Source: Desulfobacula sp.
GTDB lineage: Bacteria; Desulfobacterota; Desulfobacteria; Desulfobacterales; Desulfobacteraceae
Length of the DNA: 64,000 nucleotides
NCBI RefSeq assembly: GCF_030145145.1
Contig: NZ_JAQYWD010000027.1
Location: 27,091-91,090 of the forward strand
Direction of reading: 5' to 3'
How positions within the stretch are numbered: the first letter of the stretch is position 1; each line of letters begins with the position of its first letter. The position numbers were made by a program, and so were the translations under genes. Positions 25,127 to 35,227 of the stretch are shown here, in pieces. A model generated the notes under the pieces. The model did no database searches and had not been told where the DNA came from. It saw nothing but the letters and a program-made list of their open reading frames with translations.

Positions 25127-26335
25127 GTCCAGTCCAAATGCCGAGTGGAGGGTTCTCACTGCAAGTTCAGCATATTTTGCCAGGATGACGCAGGAAATTC
25201 TGATTTCGGACGTACTGATTAACCGGATGTTGATATTCTCCGATGCCAGGGCCTGAAACATGGTGGCGGCTACACCGGAATGACTTTTCATTCCCAGTCC
25301 GATCACCGATACCTTGGCAATCTCAACTGCCGTCAGAATTTCATGGGCCCCCACCTCTTTTCCCACCCGTTCTGAAATTTCCCTGGCCCGTTCAAAGTCA
25401 TCTTTGGTAACCGTAAAGGTCAAATCGGTTTCACCCCCCGAGCGGGTGTTCTGGATAATCATATCCACACCAATCTCTGCCTGGGCCAGGGGAGAAAATA
25501 TTTTTGCGGAAATACCGGGCTGATCCGGCACCTTTTTAAAGGTGATTCTTGCCTCATTCATATCACAGGTAATACCGGATACCACCACACTTTCCATATC
25601 TGAACTCTCATTGACGACCATGGTTCCTTTCTCCTCATTAAATGATGACCGGACATGCACAGGGACATTATATTTTTTGGCAAATTCAACGGAACGGATT
25701 TGAAGTACCTTGGCACCCAATATGGCCATTTCAAGCATTTCTTCATAGGATATTCTGTCGATTTTTCTGGCACTGCTGCAAATTCTCGGGTCAGTGGTGT
25801 ACACACCGTCTACATCGGTAAAAATTTCACAGACATCGGCTTTCAGGGCGGATGCAATGGCCACGGCCGACGTGTCTGAGCCGCCCCGGCCAAGGGTGGT
25901 GATGGCACCGTCTTCGTCCGCACCCTGGAAACCGGCAACCACTGCAATGTGGCCGTCGGCCAGGGCATGGAGGATGTTGGTGCCGTTAATATCCATAATT
26001 CTGGCCTTGCCTGAAATTTTGTTTGTCTGAATGCCGGCCTGGAATCCAAGAAACGATTTTGCCTTGTATCCCCTGGATTTGAGGATCATGGCCAGCAGTG
26101 CTGCCGTTGTCTGTTCACCCGTGGCCAACAGGACATCCAGTTCTCTTTTGTCAGGTGTTTTTGAGGCTTGTTCGGCAAGACGGATAAGACTGTCGGTCAC
26201 ACCTGACATGGCCGACAGGACCACCACGATCTGGTCGCCCTGGTCCTGGGATTTCTGGACCCGGTCTGCCACCCGGTTGATATGTTCAATGTCTGCAACA
26301 GACGTCCCACCATATTTTTGTACGCGTAAAGCCAT
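25115..26335 (-). CDS. lysC: Aspartate kinase (monofunctional, with tandem ACT domains)
   Basis: 406 residues, phosphorylating aspartate at the head of Lys/Thr/Met synthesis. The kinase domain has the N-terminal [15 protein letters not shown], a conserved [13 protein letters not shown] and [14 protein letters not shown]. The ACT region from about residue 265 contains [20 protein letters not shown] and [14 protein letters not shown], typical of lysine/threonine-inhibited class II enzymes. It lies downstream of nnrE/D and tsaE on the same strand, with a 29-base gap after tsaE, so the three are probably one transcript. Confidence 0.95.
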   Translation of the reverse strand: MALRVQKYGGTSVADIEHINRVADRVQKSQDQGDQIVVVLSAMSGVTDSLIRLAEQASKTPDKRELDVLLATGEQTTAALLAMILKSRGYKAKSFLGFQAGIQTNKISGKARIMDINGTNILHALADGHIAVVAGFQGADEDGAITTLGRGGSDTSAVAIASALKADVCEIFTDVDGVYTTDPRICSSARKIDRISYEEMLEMAILGAKVLQIRSVEFAKKYNVPVHVRSSFNEEKGTMVVNESSDMESVVVSGITCDMNEARITFKKVPDQPGISAKIFSPLAQAEIGVDMIIQNTRSGGETDLTFTVTKDDFERAREISERVGKEVGAHEILTAVEIAKVSVIGLGMKSHSGVAATMFQALASENINIRLISTSEIRISCVILAKYAELAVRTLHSAFGLDKEK

Positions 26336-26364
26336 AACAACTCCGATAGAGTAAATAGGTTAAA

Positions 26365-26829
26365 TTATGGAAACAATCTGCTTAACAGATTTGTTCCCGA
26401 TTGTCCAGAGGCAAAAACAGATATTTTTCGGTTATAGTGGTCATCAAATGTAAACCGTATTTCAAGATCAAATTGAAAGGAAATCTCCGCCAGGATCCCG
26501 GGCCACTCTACCACGATAACATGGGTGTCATCCACCAGGTCATCAAACCCGATGTATTCCAGTTCCTCCACAGATCCGAGCCGGTAAAGGTCCAGGTGGC
26601 AGAGGGTTAAGGTCTGGGCCGGATACTCATTGATAAGGGTGTAGGTCGGACTTGTGATATAGGTTTTTTCACTGATACCCAGTCCTTTGGCAAGTCCCTG
26701 GACAAAGGTGGTCTTGCCGGCGCCCAGATCACCGATCAGGGCGATGGACACCCCTTGGGAAATGCCTTTGCCCACCGCCTCTCCCAGTTCAAGGGTCTGT
26801 TGGGCACTTGTTGACGTCAGGGGGTTCAC
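26365..26829 (-). CDS. tsaE: tRNA threonylcarbamoyladenosine biosynthesis ATPase TsaE
   Basis: 154 residues, the usual TsaE size. Walker A GDLGAGKTTFVQGLAKGLG, the switch-like SPTYTLINEY and a HLDLYRLGSVEELEYIGFDD segment are diagnostic. TsaE with TsaB and TsaD makes the t6A base at position 37 of ANN-decoding tRNAs. The gene overlaps the 3' end of nnrE/D by 4 bases (ATGA), a very common neighbourhood in bacteria. Confidence 0.95.
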   Translation of the reverse strand: MNPLTSTSAQQTLELGEAVGKGISQGVSIALIGDLGAGKTTFVQGLAKGLGISEKTYITSPTYTLINEYPAQTLTLCHLDLYRLGSVEELEYIGFDDLVDDTHVIVVEWPGILAEISFQFDLEIRFTFDDHYNRKISVFASGQSGTNLLSRLFP

Positions 26830-28391
26830 AACAGATCCTGATGAATGGTCCGGGGAATACGCTGGACCATATCAGTGGCCAGGAACCCGAACCGCCCCAT
26901 GTCCCGGGACAGATGATCCGCACACAACCCATGGATGTAAACACCGGCAAGGCTGGCCTGTTCCGGGGAGAATCCCTGGGCACAGAAGCCGGCGATCATA
27001 CCGGTCAGTACATCTCCCATTCCGCCACAGGCCATGCCGGGATTCCCGGTGGGACAGACATAGGATCGGCCATCGGGAAGGCTGACAATGGTCTGGGCGC
27101 CTTTCAGCACCACAAGGGTATCAAATGCCCTGGCAAATTTTGAGGCCCTGCCGATCCTGTCTGCCTGGATTTCTGAGACGGTTACCCCACACAGCCTTGC
27201 CATTTCACCGGGGTGGGGGGTGATGACGGCCGGGACTTTTTTCTCGTTCAACACATCTGGGGTATCTGCAATCCCGTTGAGGGCATCCGCATCCAGAATC
27301 AGGGGGACCTCACTGGTTTGAATGAGGGCCTGGACCAGTTGCCGGGTGCCCGCCCGGGTGCCGAGACCCGGACCCAGTGCCAGGGCCTGTTTCCCCGTTA
27401 AAAGGGTTTGAATCTCCGCCAGACAATGATCGGATAAATACCCTTTTTCCCGTTCCGGTAACGGGCAGGTCATGGGTTCTAAGACCAGGGATTCCATGAT
27501 GGGATTGAGGCTCTGGGCCACCCCCAGGGTGACCAGTCCGGTTCCGCACCGCATGGCCGCATTGGCGCAAAGGGCTGCAGCGCCGGTTTTTCCCACTGAA
27601 CCGGCAATCACCAGCAGATGACCGTAACTGCCTTTGTGGGTCTGGAACCCCCGGGGATGAAACCAGGCTGCAATATCCTTTTTTTCCATCACGGAGAGGG
27701 AAATATTTTTTTCCCGGGCAATGAAATGGGGAATACCAATATCAATGACCGCAAGATCACCGGTGTAGGTCTGTCCCGGATAGAGAATCTGGCCCCGCTT
27801 GGCGGCGGCAAACGTGGCCGTGGCATCGGCCTTCACCGCAACCCCCTGGGGCTGACCTGTATCCGAATGAAGGCCTGAAGGAATATCCACTGAAAAAACG
27901 GGATTTGGGGAGGCATTCATCAATTCAATGGCTGCCTTGAAAATTCCCCGGACCGCTGAATTCAGACCGGTTCCCAACAGGGCGTCAATGAAAAAATCAT
28001 GATGAAGCATCTTTGTTTTATGGTGTTCAAACGCCTCGGCATCCGGTATTTCAATGAGGGAACAGGCCGGGGATCGATCACATAGTTTTTCAACAAGATC
28101 CATATTGTTTTTTGCATCTCCGGCGACCTTATGCTTGGGCGACAATAAAAAAACAGTGACGGGAATGCCCTTTTCCATTAATAACCGTGCCATGACAAAT
28201 CCATCTCCGCCATTATTTCCCCGGCCGGCCATCACGGCAATTTTCTTTGCGTGAAGCAGACCAAATTTTCTAATCAGAAAATCAAAGGCGCCCCGTCCTG
28301 CGGTTTCCATTAAAACGCGTCCGGGAATGCCAAAAGATTCGATGGTCTGTCGGTCCATATCCTGCATTTGATTCGCGGTAACAAGTATCAT
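26826..28391 (-). CDS. nnr: Bifunctional NAD(P)HX epimerase / ADP-dependent NAD(P)HX dehydratase
   Basis: About 521 residues that repair hydrated NAD(P)H. The N-terminal half is the YjeF_N epimerase (GRVLMETAGRGAFDF, MAGRGNNGGDGFVMARLL, VDIPSGLHSDTG). The C-terminal half is the carbohydrate-kinase-fold dehydratase (GSYGHLLVIAGSVGKTGAA, VITPHPGEMARL, GMGDVLTGMIAGFCAQG). The start is set at ATG 28391 because GGGAGGAAA lies just upstream; a longer frame from 28424 would overlap this site. First gene of the nnr-tsaE-lysC run. Confidence 0.95.
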   Translation of the reverse strand: MILVTANQMQDMDRQTIESFGIPGRVLMETAGRGAFDFLIRKFGLLHAKKIAVMAGRGNNGGDGFVMARLLMEKGIPVTVFLLSPKHKVAGDAKNNMDLVEKLCDRSPACSLIEIPDAEAFEHHKTKMLHHDFFIDALLGTGLNSAVRGIFKAAIELMNASPNPVFSVDIPSGLHSDTGQPQGVAVKADATATFAAAKRGQILYPGQTYTGDLAVIDIGIPHFIAREKNISLSVMEKKDIAAWFHPRGFQTHKGSYGHLLVIAGSVGKTGAAALCANAAMRCGTGLVTLGVAQSLNPIMESLVLEPMTCPLPEREKGYLSDHCLAEIQTLLTGKQALALGPGLGTRAGTRQLVQALIQTSEVPLILDADALNGIADTPDVLNEKKVPAVITPHPGEMARLCGVTVSEIQADRIGRASKFARAFDTLVVLKGAQTIVSLPDGRSYVCPTGNPGMACGGMGDVLTGMIAGFCAQGFSPEQASLAGVYIHGLCADHLSRDMGRFGFLATDMVQRIPRTIHQDLL

Positions 28392-28625
28392 GGGTTTCCT
28401 CCCTTGATCGAATAATGTGTTCACCTGTAAATCCAGATTATCTTACATGATTTTACGGTAATTTAAACCCCTTTAACGGTTAAAATTTTTTCCAAAGAGA
28501 ATCCGTTATTGAATAATCGCCGGAGATGTATTAATAATATGCTTACTCAAATTTTTGATGTTGAATGGATGACAGGATTTGTGGGGTCTTTCCCGTTGAT
28601 AGTGCATTGAACCAAGAGGCTCAAG

Positions 28626-30260
28626 ATGACGCATAAACCGGCTTATGAAGAATTAGAAGAAAAAATTCGGTTTTTTGAATCGGAAACCGCCAAAAGAAAA
28701 AAACTGGAGGCAGAACTTCATGAAAAAAGTCAACGTCTGATTGATACCAATAAAAGCCTGGAAAAGGCCATGTTTGTCTCCAATCAAATGACCGCAGATG
28801 CTGAAATCAGGAACTACCAGCTGGAACTGGAAATTCAACAGAGAATCCATTCTGAAAATATCAATAAAGCCATTTTTAAAATTTCCAATGCCATCAATAC
28901 AACCGAAAGCCTGGTTGACCTCTACCGGGAGATCCATCAAGCCCTGAAGGGGGTCATGGCGGTCAATAATTTTTTTATCGCCACCTATGATCAAAAAAAA
29001 GACCTTGTGTCCTTTCCCTATCTCGTGGACAATCAAGGGGATGCACCGCCTTTTTTATCGGATATCAGCCTGAAAAAAGGATCCCTGACACGGGCGGTCA
29101 TTGTTTCTGAAAATCCGGTATTTATAACACAGGATAAATCGATTAAAGGCGATGGGTCCATTGATCTGGAAGCCTGTCTGGGGGTTACGCCCCAGGCATG
29201 GCTCGGTGTACCCTTAAAGATAAAAGGCGACGTGATCGGGGTAATGGCAACCCAGAGTTATACCGATAAAAATCAGTACTCCCTGTCGGATCATGATATT
29301 TTTGTGTCCGTATCAGAACAGGTGGCCCTGGCCATCGAGCGGAAACGCGCCAATGAAGCCTTATTGGAGAGTGAGAAAAAGCACAAAACCATATTGGCCA
29401 GTATTGAGGATGGATATTGTGAAGTGGACAAAACCGGTTTGTTCACGTTTGCCAACGAGGGCATGTGCAAAATTACCGGGTATACCGGCCAGGTATTGCT
29501 GGGGATGAACAGCATTGACATGCTTTATCCTAAAGATAAAGATCGGGTGATGAACGTCTTAACCCAGACGTATCACTCGGGTGGATATTTGACGGAACTG
29601 ACCTATCGAATGGTTCGAAAGGACAGGTCCGTCAGGCATGTTGGCGTCTCCGTATCCATCATGACGGGAATTGGGGGCAAAAAGATCGGATTCCGGTCGG
29701 TGGTAAGGGATATTGACAAACGAAAAAAAGTTGAAGAAGAGCTGATCTATACGGCTTCCCATGATGCACTGACCGGCCTGAACAATCGAAAAGCATTTTA
29801 TGACTATTTTGATCGCTGCCAGCAGCGATCAAACCGGGAAAACAACAAAATCGCCCTGTTTTTTCTCGATATTGATCGATTCAAACGGGTGAATGATACC
29901 CTGGGCCATGAAGCGGGTGACGCGCTGCTCAAGGAGATTGCCAACCGGTTAAAAACATCCCTGAGAAAAACAGATTTTATTGCACGGATGGGGGGCGATG
30001 AGTTTATCATTCTTATTGATACACATTTGAGTTTTCAGCCTGAAACCGTGGCCCAAAAAATTGTATCCCTGTTGTCCGCCCCCTACCACATCAACCATCA
30101 TACCATTGACTATATTTCTTCAAGCCTTGGTGTCAGTATCTTCCCGGATGATTCAACCGATGTGAATGAATTAATCAATATGGCTGACAAAGCCATGTAT
30201 CGTGCCAAGCAAATGAAAAATCAATACCGGTTTTTTTTCCGGCCGGGCCCAGAGGAATAA
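28626..30260 (+). CDS. Diguanylate cyclase with coiled coil, GAF and PAS domains
   Basis: A 544-residue cytoplasmic protein. An N-terminal coiled coil (EELEEKIRFFESETAKRKK onward) is followed by a GAF domain (about 75-240), a PAS domain (about 250-370) and a GGDEF domain (about 380-540: HDALTGLNNRKAFYDYFDRC, then ARMGGDEFIIL). The active-site GGDEF is intact, so it should make c-di-GMP. No inhibitory RxxD five residues before GGDEF is seen. It is transcribed alone, divergent from nnr; its product is a plausible ligand for the MshEN domain of the pilus ATPase. The sensed signal is unknown. Confidence 0.92.
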   Translation: MTHKPAYEELEEKIRFFESETAKRKKLEAELHEKSQRLIDTNKSLEKAMFVSNQMTADAEIRNYQLELEIQQRIHSENINKAIFKISNAINTTESLVDLYREIHQALKGVMAVNNFFIATYDQKKDLVSFPYLVDNQGDAPPFLSDISLKKGSLTRAVIVSENPVFITQDKSIKGDGSIDLEACLGVTPQAWLGVPLKIKGDVIGVMATQSYTDKNQYSLSDHDIFVSVSEQVALAIERKRANEALLESEKKHKTILASIEDGYCEVDKTGLFTFANEGMCKITGYTGQVLLGMNSIDMLYPKDKDRVMNVLTQTYHSGGYLTELTYRMVRKDRSVRHVGVSVSIMTGIGGKKIGFRSVVRDIDKRKKVEEELIYTASHDALTGLNNRKAFYDYFDRCQQRSNRENNKIALFFLDIDRFKRVNDTLGHEAGDALLKEIANRLKTSLRKTDFIARMGGDEFIILIDTHLSFQPETVAQKIVSLLSAPYHINHHTIDYISSSLGVSIFPDDSTDVNELINMADKAMYRAKQMKNQYRFFFRPGPEE

Positions 30261-30339
30261 AATCTGCAACCGTCCCCTGTTTTGACGGCCGCCTGTCCTG
30301 GCCTCTTTTCCCGGGCCGTTATTATGCCGGACACAGGTT

Positions 30340-30368
30340 TTGACTTTTCAATGGAAAGTGACTATATT
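30340..30368 (+). promoter_or_regulatory. Sigma-70-type promoter for ispF-cysS
   Basis: TTGACT (30340-30345), a 17-base spacer and TATATT (30363-30368) make a near-consensus housekeeping promoter about 54 bases before the ispF start. This is the best sigma-70 match noticed in the window. Confidence 0.75.
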
Positions 30369-30421
30369 ATGCTTCACTTTTTTTAGGACACAGGCATCAA
30401 TGAAAGGCAAACGGACAGGAT

Positions 30422-30949
30422 ATGGAAATACCTGAGGTTAAAATCGGTTCCGGATATGATGTTCACCGGCTGGTATCGGGCCGGAAGTTGATCATCGGTG
30501 GTGTCCATATTGACTTTCACCGGGGCCTGGCCGGTCATTCCGATGCCGACGTGTTGGTTCATGCCGTGTGTGATGCGATTCTGGGTGCGGCAGGACAGGG
30601 GGATATCGGCGATCATTTCCCGGATACAAATCCTGCCTATAAAGGCATTTCCAGTATGATCCTGCTGGAAACGTGTGCGGCATTGCTGGCCAGTGAAGGA
30701 TATGCCGTAGCCAATATGGATTGCATTGTGTTTGCCCAGGTTCCCCGGATCAGTCCCTACAAGCGGCAAATGGAAGAAAATATTGCCCGGGCGTTGAAAA
30801 TGGCGTCCCACCTGGTGAATGTAAAGGCCACCACCACTGAAAAACTGGGGTTTGTTGGAAAAGAGCAGGGCATTGCCGCCCAGTGCACGGTATTGGTCAC
30901 CGCCATCCCCAAACCAGACACCAGGGAAACCTATAATGGGAACGAATAG
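30422..30949 (+). CDS. ispF: 2-C-methyl-D-erythritol 2,4-cyclodiphosphate synthase
   Basis: 175 residues. It closes the cyclodiphosphate ring in the MEP isoprenoid pathway. Metal and substrate residues are in SGYDVHRLVSGRK (Asp, His), GHSDADVLVHAVCDAILGAA and GDIGDHFPDT; the late VNVKATTTEKLGFVGKEQGI is also diagnostic. A weak ACAGGA precedes the ATG. The cysS gene follows by 15 bases, a pairing common in many bacteria. No ispD partner is encoded in the window. Confidence 0.95.
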   Translation: MEIPEVKIGSGYDVHRLVSGRKLIIGGVHIDFHRGLAGHSDADVLVHAVCDAILGAAGQGDIGDHFPDTNPAYKGISSMILLETCAALLASEGYAVANMDCIVFAQVPRISPYKRQMEENIARALKMASHLVNVKATTTEKLGFVGKEQGIAAQCTVLVTAIPKPDTRETYNGNE

Positions 30950-30964
30950 AACAGGAAAAATAGA

Positions 30965-32398
30965 ATGGGTTTAAAAGTATATAATACCTTGCATGGTAAA
31001 AAAGAAGAATTTGTCCCCTTGACAAAAGGGCGAGTCAAAATGTACGTCTGCGGTCCCACTGTATACGATACCAGCCATATCGGTCATGCCCGTTCCGTTG
31101 TGGTGTTTGATACGATTTTCAGATGGTTGACCCGGCTGGGGTATGCGGTTACCTATGTGAGAAACTTTACAGATGTGGATGATAAGATCATTAAAAAATC
31201 CAATGAGCTGGGGGAAGCGTGTTCAGCCATTACGGAAAAATATATTGATGAATTCCACGCGGAAATGGATGCCCTCAATGTGTTGCGGCCCAGTGTTGAA
31301 CCCAAGGCCACCGAGCATATTCCGCATATTATTAATTTTATCCGGATGCTCATTGACCGGGGCAAAGCCTATTTTGTCGACGGGGCCGGGGTTTATTTTT
31401 CCATTGATGGCTTTAAGGAATATGGTAAATTGTCCGGCCGGAATCCCGAGGACATGCGGGCCGGGTCAAGAATCGCCGTGGATGAACAAAAGAAAAACCC
31501 CCTGGATTTTACCGTGTGGAAACCGGCAAAGCCGGGGGAGCCTTTCTGGGAAAGCCCCTGGGGCAACGGCCGGCCGGGCTGGCATATCGAGTGTTCGGCC
31601 ATGAGCTATGAATACCTTGGGGAAGGATTTGATATCCATGGGGGCGGCAAAGACCTGATCTTCCCCCACCATGAAAACGAGATCGCCCAGAGTGAGGCGG
31701 TCTTTGGCCGGCAATTTGTCAAATACTGGATTCACAACGGGTTTGTGGACATTAACAATGAAAAAATGTCAAAATCCCTGGGCAATTTCACCATGATCAA
31801 GGAAGTGCTGGACACGTATCCCCCTGAGGTGATCCGCATGTTCCTGTTGTCCAATCATTATCGCAGCCCCATTGATTACAGTGAAGATTCCATGAGAGAG
31901 GTTTCCATGGGGCTGGACCGGATTTATGCCTTTCTTGAACGACTGGAAAACGCCGGTGTAACCGGTGACGGGTCTCAAACGGGCGCGTTGTGGGATGATT
32001 TTTCCCATGCCATGAACGATGATTTCAATTCAGCAAAGGCCCTGGGCGATGTGTTTGATGCCGTCAAAAAAGGGAACCGGCTGCTGGATGATGTTCATGA
32101 CAGGCCGGATGACGATGTCCTGAAATCCTTAACCCTCGTTTATACCGATATTCGGGCCATCTCCCGGATCCTGGGGATATTTCTACTGGACCCCCATACC
32201 TATTTCACCGATAAAAAAGAAAAGGGCATGGCCGACCAGGCCATTGATCCCCTGGAAATCGAAGACTTGATCCAGCAGCGGGCAGATGCCCGGGCGAACA
32301 AGGATTTTTCCCGGGCGGATGAGATCCGGGACCAGCTGCAACGCCGGAACATTGTCCTGGAGGATGGCCCCCGGGGAACCACCTGGCGAGTGGAATAG
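30965..32398 (+). CDS. cysS: Cysteinyl-tRNA synthetase
   Basis: A 477-residue class I aminoacyl-tRNA synthetase. The HIGH-type signature is TSHIGHARS within [16 protein letters not shown], and the KMSKS signature is EKMSKSLGN. The zinc-binding Cys and His residues are in place ([30 protein letters not shown]). The C-terminal DALR-type domain is present. Downstream of ispF in the same transcript. Confidence 0.97.
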   Translation: MGLKVYNTLHGKKEEFVPLTKGRVKMYVCGPTVYDTSHIGHARSVVVFDTIFRWLTRLGYAVTYVRNFTDVDDKIIKKSNELGEACSAITEKYIDEFHAEMDALNVLRPSVEPKATEHIPHIINFIRMLIDRGKAYFVDGAGVYFSIDGFKEYGKLSGRNPEDMRAGSRIAVDEQKKNPLDFTVWKPAKPGEPFWESPWGNGRPGWHIECSAMSYEYLGEGFDIHGGGKDLIFPHHENEIAQSEAVFGRQFVKYWIHNGFVDINNEKMSKSLGNFTMIKEVLDTYPPEVIRMFLLSNHYRSPIDYSEDSMREVSMGLDRIYAFLERLENAGVTGDGSQTGALWDDFSHAMNDDFNSAKALGDVFDAVKKGNRLLDDVHDRPDDDVLKSLTLVYTDIRAISRILGIFLLDPHTYFTDKKEKGMADQAIDPLEIEDLIQQRADARANKDFSRADEIRDQLQRRNIVLEDGPRGTTWRVE

Positions 32399-32419
32399 AC
32401 CTTTCTATATCCCCTTGAA

Positions 32420-33094
32420 ATGCATCCTTTTTCACACAGCCCTTATCGATCCGGCCCCATTCACCGATCCTGCCGGAAAATTTTTTGTTATGGCTCGATT
32501 GCCGGTATGACCCTTGTGGAAGTGATGATCGCAGTGATGATATTAGGCATTCTCATGACCGGTTTGACACAAATTTTCGGCACGCTCACCCGGTCCATGC
32601 AGTTTGCCGATGATCATTCCCAGACCAACGGGACCGCGTATTTTGCCATGGCCCGGATGGTCAGTTTCGTTGCGGGTACCGATGAGATCCAGATGCCTGG
32701 CGATGATGCGGCCGAGCATGATCAGTTGATCGTGGCAGAGCGGATCCTGGACCTGGTCGACAACACCCGGGCAGCCGGCAGCGATGGGATCCCGGATGCC
32801 GATACCGATGGGGACGGCCTGGTGAACGAGGGCGGGGGCGATGTGAAAGAGTATGTGTCCTTTGCGCTGGACAAGACCGATCCGGACAATTGGAAACTGG
32901 TGGAAACCCTCCCGGATTATCAGACCGCGGATACCGCCGATACCCGATCCCCCCAGGTCATCTGTGAACATGTCACCGGCTTTGTCACCCAACAGCTGAC
33001 CCCCGGTGTGGTGCGCATCCGCCTGGCCACCGGGAAAAATGCCATGGCCGCTGTCCTGGAAAACCGGGCCCTGGCCCGGCTGCTCACCCCCTGA
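32420..33094 (+). CDS. Minor pseudopilin-like protein (GspJ/PilW/MshO type) with EF-hand-like loop
   Basis: 224 residues with a 29-residue leader ending in Gly and a class III prepilin motif G^MTLVEVMIAVMILGIL; Glu +5 is present, while Met replaces the usual Phe at +1. A loop at residues 126-137 reads DADTDGDGLVNE, matching the canonical EF-hand calcium loop (Asp at 1, 3 and 5, Gly at 6, Glu at 12). It probably belongs to the tip complex of the pilus/pseudopilus encoded at 8-15.6 kb or with the three minor pilins at 37.3-39.7 kb, although it is separated from both. It starts 22 bases after cysS and may be co-transcribed with it. Confidence 0.82.
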   Translation: MHPFSHSPYRSGPIHRSCRKIFCYGSIAGMTLVEVMIAVMILGILMTGLTQIFGTLTRSMQFADDHSQTNGTAYFAMARMVSFVAGTDEIQMPGDDAAEHDQLIVAERILDLVDNTRAAGSDGIPDADTDGDGLVNEGGGDVKEYVSFALDKTDPDNWKLVETLPDYQTADTADTRSPQVICEHVTGFVTQQLTPGVVRIRLATGKNAMAAVLENRALARLLTP

Positions 33095-33111
33095 AATGCC
33101 ACTGGTTCCTG

Positions 33112-34800
33112 TTATTTTTTTTTCAGTTTTGCCCAGGCATCCCTCAAGGTCACGGTCCGGTTAAATACAGGGTGATCCCCAAGGATGTCTGTTGAGCCTT
33201 GGTGCGCTGAATCCAGGCAAAAGTATCCCAGCCGTTCAAACTGGTACACGGTTTCAGGGGCTGCCTCCCCCAGGCTTTTCTCCAGCTTGCAGGATGCCAG
33301 GGTTTCCAGGGAATCGGGATTTAAGTTTTCAATAAAATCCTGTTTGTTTTGTTCCGGGTTTTCATCTTTAAACAGCCGGTCATAGAGATTGACACGGGCA
33401 TCAATGGCATCTGCTGCATTGACCCAGTGAATCGTGCCTTTGACTTTCCGGCCGTCCGGGGCATTGCCCCCTTTGGTGGCCGGGTCATAGGTGCAGATCA
33501 GTTCGGTTACCTTACCATCAGGGTCTTTGATCACCTGTTTGCAGGTCACAAGATAGGCATACCGCAACCGGACTTCCCGGCCGGGGCCCAGGCGGAAGAA
33601 TTTTTTCGGGGGCGCCTCCATGAAATCATCCTGTTCCACATAAATTTCCCGGGAAAAGGTGATGGTTCGGGTGCCCATTTCCTGTTTCTGGGGATGGTTT
33701 TTGGCCACCAGCTCTTCAGTCCGATCCTGGGGATAATTTTCAATGGTGACCTTTAGGGGCTTTAATACGCCCATGACCCGGGGGGCTGTTTCGTTCAGGT
33801 CATCCCGTAAACAACTTTCCAACAGCCCCATATCAATGCGGCTGTCTTTTTTGGAAACGCCGATAATATCACAGAACTGCCGGATGGCCGAAGGGGTATA
33901 GCCCCGTCTTTTCATTCCTTCCAGGGTGGGCAGTCTGGGGTCGTCCCAGCCCTGGACATGGTTTTCTTCCACCAGTCGCTGCAGTTTCCGTTTGCTCAAC
34001 ACGGTAAAGGTGATGTTCATCCGGGCAAATTCAATCTGCTGGGGGTGGCAGGGGGTTTCAAGCTCGTCCAGGATCCAGTCATACAAAGGCCTGTGATCCT
34101 GAAATTCAAGGCTGCACAACGAATGGGTGATGCCTTCCAGGGCATCGGAAAGACAATGGGTAAAATCATACATGGGATAGATGCACCATTGATCCCCGGT
34201 CCTGGGATGGGAGGCTTTTTTCACCCGGTAAATGATGGGATCCCTGAGGTTGATATTGGGGGAGGTCATGTCTATTTTGGCCCGGAGGGTATGCTCGCCT
34301 TCACCAAACTCACCCGCTTTCATCCGGCCGAACAGGTCCAGGTTTTCTTGTACTGATCTGTCCCGGTAAGGGCTGTTTTTGCCCGGTTCGGTCAAGGTGC
34401 CGCGGTATTCCCGAATATCGTCGGCCGTCAGGCTGCACACATAGGCTTTGCCTTTTTTGATCAGCTGGACGGCAAAATCATGGAGTCGGTCAAAATAGTC
34501 CGAGGCAAACAAGGGGGTGCCATAGTCAAATCCCAGCCAATTGACCGTTGATTTGATGGAATCAATATAGACCTGCTTTTCTTTTGTGGGATTGGAATCA
34601 TCAAACCGTAAATTGCACCTGCCATTAAACTTGCCGGCCATATTGAAATTCAGACAAATGGATTTAGCATGGCCGATATGAAGATATCCGTTGGGTTCCG
34701 GTGGAAAACGGGTGACGACCTTTCCCTGGTTTTTATTGTTGTTTATATCTTCTGTGATAATTGATTCAATAAAATGTCCCTTTTTAATGTCTGCGTCCAT
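33112..34800 (-). CDS. glnS: Glutaminyl-tRNA synthetase
   Basis: 562 residues, class Ib synthetase. HIGH-type motif in PPEPNGYLHIGHAKSICLNF and KMSKS-type VLSKRKLQRL are present, and the anticodon-binding beta barrels extend to the C terminus (EVRLRYAYLVTCKQVIKDPD). The direct GlnRS route implies that Gln-tRNA is not solely made by the GatCAB amidotransferase. Convergent with the pseudopilin gene (18-base gap). A 143-bp palindromic repeat lies just upstream of the start. Confidence 0.96.
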   Translation of the reverse strand: MDADIKKGHFIESIITEDINNNKNQGKVVTRFPPEPNGYLHIGHAKSICLNFNMAGKFNGRCNLRFDDSNPTKEKQVYIDSIKSTVNWLGFDYGTPLFASDYFDRLHDFAVQLIKKGKAYVCSLTADDIREYRGTLTEPGKNSPYRDRSVQENLDLFGRMKAGEFGEGEHTLRAKIDMTSPNINLRDPIIYRVKKASHPRTGDQWCIYPMYDFTHCLSDALEGITHSLCSLEFQDHRPLYDWILDELETPCHPQQIEFARMNITFTVLSKRKLQRLVEENHVQGWDDPRLPTLEGMKRRGYTPSAIRQFCDIIGVSKKDSRIDMGLLESCLRDDLNETAPRVMGVLKPLKVTIENYPQDRTEELVAKNHPQKQEMGTRTITFSREIYVEQDDFMEAPPKKFFRLGPGREVRLRYAYLVTCKQVIKDPDGKVTELICTYDPATKGGNAPDGRKVKGTIHWVNAADAIDARVNLYDRLFKDENPEQNKQDFIENLNPDSLETLASCKLEKSLGEAAPETVYQFERLGYFCLDSAHQGSTDILGDHPVFNRTVTLRDAWAKLKKK

Positions 34801-34846
34801 TTATCTGTTTATCCTTGCAGTTAGTGTTGAATTTAAAAGTTCTTAT

Positions 34847-34989
34847 CTCAACTTTCGGACGTTAGCTTTAATCGACGGGGTCAGGCTTTTTTTATGGTGC
34901 TTTTTATCACTATTTCATAACCAGACAGGTAAAAAGTGCCATAAGGAAAGCCTGACCCCATGTAAAAATGGCCAACTCCGAAAGTTGAG
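34847..34989. repeat. 143-bp palindromic MITE-like element, copy A
   Basis: Perfect 13-base terminal inverted repeats, CTCAACTTTCGGA at 34847-34859 and TCCGAAAGTTGAG at 34977-34989. Inner inverted repeats GGGGTCAGGCTTT / AAAGCCTGACCCC are perfect and a further stem around TTATGGTGCTTTTTA has two mismatches. The flanks are TTCTTAT and CTCTTAT, a 7-base target duplication with one difference. Copy B at 41802-41944 has the same length and is nearly identical. It encodes no transposase. Confidence 0.88.
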
Positions 34990-35103
34990 CTCTTATTTAT
35001 CACAGTTTTGATTTGAGAGGCAAACACTATTGCGTTTTATCATGAGAAGTGGTGTTCTTTTCCTGTCTTCCGGCATGGTTTTGGTGTAGGATAGGAGGGA
35101 ACA

Positions 35104-35182
35104 AGGTCAGGCTTTTTTTGGGGTGAAGGCGATCATTATCCCGTGCTCAGCCGGGAAAAAAATAATAAAGATGGCCTGACCT
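35104..35182. repeat. Hairpin related to the GGTCAGGC repeat family
   Basis: AGGTCAGGC (35104-35112) and its complement GCCTGACCT (35174-35182) enclose about 60 bases upstream of slyX. The arms share the core of the inner stem of the 143-bp element; the outer CTCAACTTTCGGA ends are absent. It may be a solo or decayed relative. Confidence 0.6.
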
Positions 35183-35227
35183 CATTTGTTGATGACCCCA
35201 ATTTATGTGTCTGGAGAAAAATTGAAA

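Noticed and set aside
34691..35011. Plus-strand frame of 106 codons across the start of glnS and the 143-bp repeat
   Set aside because: Half is antisense to glnS and half reads through the palindromic repeat; the same translated stretch recurs at copy B only because the repeat is duplicated.
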